Shown: piece by piece, positions 15,340 to 18,084 of the stretch
Layout: each line of letters starts with the position of its first letter
Position numbering within the stretch: position 1 is the stretch's first letter
NCBI GenBank assembly: GCA_946055125.1
Contig: CAMGFF010000013.1
Coordinates: 1-18,084, forward strand
DNA: 18,084 nucleotides
Origin: an uncultured Prevotellaceae bacterium
GTDB lineage: Bacteria > Bacteroidota > Bacteroidia > Bacteroidales > Muribaculaceae
Direction: 5' to 3'
The notes under the pieces: generated by a model
Told to the model about the DNA's origin: nothing
The model's input: only the letters and a program-made list of their open reading frames with translations
Database searches by the model: none
Translations under genes and position numbers: made by a program

Positions 15340-16956
15340 CTACGGTCGATAATGCGTGGGGGCACAGCCATACACGCGCTTGAATGCCCGCGAGAAAGTC
15401 TCGGCATCGCCAAAGCCACACTGCGCTGCCACCTCCGATATGTGCATTTGGCGGTTGGTGGTGAGCAAGTGGGCAGCTCTCTCCATTTGCAGTGCCGAGA
15501 TAAATAGCTTGGGCGATTTGCCGGTGGCCTCGGTCACGCGGCGACGGAAAGTCTGCTCGCTCATGTTGAGCCGCTGCGCTATCTGCGCCACGCCATACTC
15601 GCCCGTGGCAAGACCGCACTCCACCTCCTCAATCACGATGGCGAGGAAGCTATCGGCGGCAAGAGATGTTTCGGGTGCCGAAGTTTTGGGCTTTGATTGT
15701 TCAATCGCCTCGATGCGGGCAATTAACTCCTGAATATGGCTGCGGTGGCGGCGCGACACCATTCTAATGGTGAGCGCAAATGCCACTATGAGCAGCACAC
15801 CGGCGACAATGGCGATAGCAAACCGGGTGCGGTGCTGACGGTTCTCGGCGCGGAGTTGAAGGTTGTCGAACTCGGCAGTGTAGCGTGCCAGCGATTCGGC
15901 GGTAGCATGGGAGTAGAGTGAATCCTTCAGGGTATTGAAGCGGTCAAGTTCCACACGAGCACTGTCGCGGTCGATGTCCCAATAAGCCTCATATAACCCG
16001 CGGTGTGAGTTCACAAGGTTATAGAGGTCGCCCATGCCGGCAAATATCTGTGCAGCCTCGCGGAAGAGCTCTATAGCCTCGGCTGAGCGACCTTGCTCCA
16101 CGAGCAGCGTGCCGAGCTGGTTGAGGTCGATTGCGAGGGAGTGGCGGTTGCCATTCTCGCGCAGCACGCCAATGGCGGTGCGATAGGCTTCCTCGGCTTC
16201 AGCAAGGCGTTGAAGCCCCAGCAGAGCCACAGCACGCTGCGAGAGGCGCACCGGCAGCCGCTGTGTGCGACCGTGGAGCGAGTCGAGAGCATAGGCGCGG
16301 TTAGCGTAGTCGAGGGCAAGGCTATCGTGGTCGAGCTTGTGATACACCTCCGATGCCATGCCGAGCAACACCGCCTTGCGTGCGCTATTATTTGCGCGGT
16401 CGGCATAGTCGAGTCCCCGCAAAATATATTCCTCGGCACGGCGAGGCGTACCGGCTGCCATATAGGTGCCGGCAAGAGCATTGAGAGTCGATGAGATGCG
16501 GTCGGGGTCGCCGCCCTTCATGTAGATTTCGAGGGCACGTGTGCAATAGGTGGCAGCCCGGCTAAAATTGCCCTTGCGCACCATGATGATGCCGAGCAAG
16601 TTAAGGCAATCGCCCTTGGCATTGCTGTCGTGGGCAAAGAGCGGCACTGCACCGAGGGCATATTGCTCGGCGAGGTCGTAGTGTTGCCGGGCATAGTGCC
16701 ACTCGGCCGCCCAGTAGCGCACCTGTTGCAGCAACGAGTCGGTGGGCGTGCCGGGAGCGAAGCGCAGCGACTCTTCAGTGGGATCGTCCTCCTCCATAGC
16801 CTGCATCAGGCGGTTGACAAGCTCTACGGTGGGCTGCTTCTCACATTGCTCAATGAGTCGAGGCAAGGCATCGCCGCCAGTCGCTGCCGCCGTGGCACAA
16901 GCGGGCCACAGCGCAGCGGCGGCAACAACGCCGTGTATTAATGTTTTTTTCATCAT
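15340..16956 (-). CDS. Membrane-anchored TPR - AraC-type transcriptional regulator
   Basis: This 538-residue one-component regulator starts with a signal-like segment (MMKKTLIHGVVAAAALWPA; the second Met at 16953 is an equally good start). Residues about 75-360 are tetratricopeptide repeats in the periplasm, with helix pairs such as KGNFSRAATYCTRALEIY (128-145) and QGRSAEAIELFREAAQIF (288-305). A transmembrane helix spans about 377-398. A cytoplasmic linker follows, then an AraC/XylS DNA-binding domain at about 438-538. Its first helix-turn-helix includes VAQIAQRLNMSEQTFRRRV (458-476) and its second ISEVAAQCGFGDAETFSRAFKR (508-529), with the family ending YGCAPTHYR. There is no kinase or receiver domain, unlike hybrid two-component regulators. 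The periplasmic part likely senses a signal directly and acts on a promoter from the membrane. It starts 28 bases after the esterase gene and precedes the LRR gene, its probable neighbours in regulation. Confidence 0.9.
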   Translation of the reverse strand: MMKKTLIHGVVAAAALWPACATAAATGGDALPRLIEQCEKQPTVELVNRLMQAMEEDDPTEESLRFAPGTPTDSLLQQVRYWAAEWHYARQHYDLAEQYALGAVPLFAHDSNAKGDCLNLLGIIMVRKGNFSRAATYCTRALEIYMKGGDPDRISSTLNALAGTYMAAGTPRRAEEYILRGLDYADRANNSARKAVLLGMASEVYHKLDHDSLALDYANRAYALDSLHGRTQRLPVRLSQRAVALLGLQRLAEAEEAYRTAIGVLRENGNRHSLAIDLNQLGTLLVEQGRSAEAIELFREAAQIFAGMGDLYNLVNSHRGLYEAYWDIDRDSARVELDRFNTLKDSLYSHATAESLARYTAEFDNLQLRAENRQHRTRFAIAIVAGVLLIVAFALTIRMVSRRHRSHIQELIARIEAIEQSKPKTSAPETSLAADSFLAIVIEEVECGLATGEYGVAQIAQRLNMSEQTFRRRVTEATGKSPKLFISALQMERAAHLLTTNRQMHISEVAAQCGFGDAETFSRAFKRVYGCAPTHYRP

Positions 16957-16984
16957 AACCGGGTATAAAGCTCTGTGCTGTAGG

Positions 16985-18067
16985 CTACTTCCACCCCGTG
17001 ATTTTGCGGATGAATGGAATCAGCTCATTGGCCATCTTCACGTGCTGCGCCTTCGAGGGGTGGTAGTCGGCGCCATAGCCCAGCGCGCCGGTCTGTGTGG
17101 TGAAGTCGAAGCGGTAGATGTCCTTCACGCCGGCGGCGGTGAGGCTCTTCCACGCCCCATCCACAGCGGCCACATGCACCTTGCTTGCCTCGCCGGTGAG
17201 CATGGGGCCGGTGATCATCACAATCTTCGCCTTGGGCTGCAGCTTGCGCAGCTTCTTCACGAAAGCCTCATAGTTGGCCTGATAAAGTTCGGCCTTGTAG
17301 CCCGGAGTGCTGAAGTCGTTGGTGCCGAGAGCGATGCAAATCACGTCGGCACGATAGTCGGCGTGGTTCCACCGCTGGGAGTCATCGTAGAGCGAGGTGT
17401 AGTCATACCACTTGGGCATGATGTCCTCATCGCCTTCAGTCTTGCCCGCGTAGTTGCGATACATGCCTATTCCCGAGCGTGCCACCACATGGTGACGTGC
17501 ATTGAGAGTGCTCGATGTGATGCGGGCGTAGGTGTAGTAGTGATTGGAGATGGAGTCGGCAAAGTGAATGTCGCCACTTGCAGCCTCCGAGCCATATCCA
17601 CAAGTGATGGAGTTGCCAATAAACTCCATGCGCCTCTCAGGCTGGCGTGGCGCTGCGAGCAGACGTGCGCCGTCGGCAAGCAAGAAGCCGCGGAACTCCG
17701 GGCGGTCGCGATAGCCCTCATACACCAGCATCACATCCACCGAGTGGCGGTCGCCGCGCAGACCCGTGGCGAGCGTAATCACCGAGTCGCCCTTCGAGAA
17801 GAAAATCTTGCGTGCCGGCTCATTATCCACAGTCACCATGAAGTAGCCGCTGCCGGGCTTCGCCTGCATGGCAATCTCGCTGCCGGTGAAACAAGCCTTG
17901 ATTGAAGTGCCCGGATAAACCATGAGCGGCGACTCAGGGTTGGTGAAATTCACGCGCCCGGTATATACTATACCCTTATCGGCGGGGCTTATGTGTGTGG
18001 CAGCCTCAGCCACCACCGGTGCAGCCATCAAAGCCGCCACCACAATCGAAAACAAATATCTTTTCAT
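16985..18067 (-). CDS. Secreted SGNH esterase, carbohydrate esterase family 2-like
   Basis: The 360-residue protein has a signal peptide (MKRYLFSIVVAALMAAPVVAEA, cleavage near residue 22). Residues about 25-135 form an N-terminal beta-sandwich and about 145-360 an SGNH hydrolase domain, the two-domain plan of CE2 acetyl-xylan/glucomannan esterases. SGNH blocks are visible: FIGNSITCGYG (149-159) with nucleophile Ser153, a Gly in ARSGIGMYRN (about 199), ALGTNDF (246-252) with Asn250, and YGADYHPSKAQH (331-342) with Asp334 and catalytic His336. The expected reaction is removal of acetyl groups from plant-type or other polysaccharides in the periplasm or outside. No lipoprotein cysteine is present after the signal. 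It is the first gene of the minus-strand block here; its promoter lies outside the window or in the last 17 bases, where nothing is recognisable. Exact substrate is unknown. Confidence 0.9.
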   Translation of the reverse strand: MKRYLFSIVVAALMAAPVVAEAATHISPADKGIVYTGRVNFTNPESPLMVYPGTSIKACFTGSEIAMQAKPGSGYFMVTVDNEPARKIFFSKGDSVITLATGLRGDRHSVDVMLVYEGYRDRPEFRGFLLADGARLLAAPRQPERRMEFIGNSITCGYGSEAASGDIHFADSISNHYYTYARITSSTLNARHHVVARSGIGMYRNYAGKTEGDEDIMPKWYDYTSLYDDSQRWNHADYRADVICIALGTNDFSTPGYKAELYQANYEAFVKKLRKLQPKAKIVMITGPMLTGEASKVHVAAVDGAWKSLTAAGVKDIYRFDFTTQTGALGYGADYHPSKAQHVKMANELIPFIRKITGWK

Positions 18068-18084
18068 CTTATCATCATTGTTAA

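Noticed and set aside
16742..17905. A 387-codon plus-strand open frame opposite the regulator and esterase genes
   Set aside because: It crosses two minus-strand genes with intact catalytic and DNA-binding motifs, has no signal, motif or promoter, and looks like a codon-bias shadow.

Overview
The window looks like a chromosomal segment of a GC-rich gut-type Bacteroidota, most likely order Bacteroidales and possibly Muribaculaceae (the family is inference). Support: a DUF2723/TMEM260-like membrane protein, a BspA-type leucine-rich-repeat surface protein, C-terminal tails resembling type IX secretion (T9SS) sorting domains, a membrane-anchored TPR-AraC regulator, promoters of the Bacteroidota type (TTTG ... 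TAnnTTTG), and a lack of Shine-Dalgarno sites. There are no RNA genes, insertion sequences, CRISPR arrays or gene-free stretches over 300 bases.

Layout. Positions 1-4990 (+) hold a tight three-gene run: a large DUF2723 glycosyltransferase-like protein cut off at its 5' end by the window edge, a small NodB-type polysaccharide deacetylase, and the tRNA-modification enzyme QueG. A weak A/T-rich hairpin follows. Positions 5092-7831 (+) hold an exported barrel-like protein of unknown function, NAD kinase, and a YgjP/DUF45-type zinc metallopeptidase. Positions 7889-12568 (+) are one giant secreted protein: a parallel beta-helix, then four repeats of a jelly-roll-like module paired with an Fn3-like module, then a T9SS-like tail. 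A very good promoter sits almost on top of its start codon. Two strong hairpins separate it from the convergent minus-strand block.

The minus-strand block (18067 down to 12704) reads in this order: a secreted CE2-like SGNH esterase, a TPR-transmembrane-AraC one-component regulator 28 bases downstream, and a secreted BspA-type LRR protein with its own candidate promoter. That promoter's spacer contains a 10-bp tandem direct repeat, a possible operator for the neighbouring AraC-type regulator.

How the parts may fit together. The first half is mostly housekeeping and envelope-glycan chemistry. The second half is surface-exposed or secreted machinery with its own envelope-spanning regulator. The exported proteins carry D(S/T)-hydrophobic motifs of the kind used for general O-glycosylation in Bacteroides, five of them in the periplasmic part of the regulator, and the window also holds a TMEM260-like O-mannosyltransferase homologue. 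No wholly new multi-gene system can be proven from the sequence. The best candidates for novelty are the regulator, operator and LRR arrangement, the near-leaderless start of the giant protein, and its four-fold uncharacterised module.
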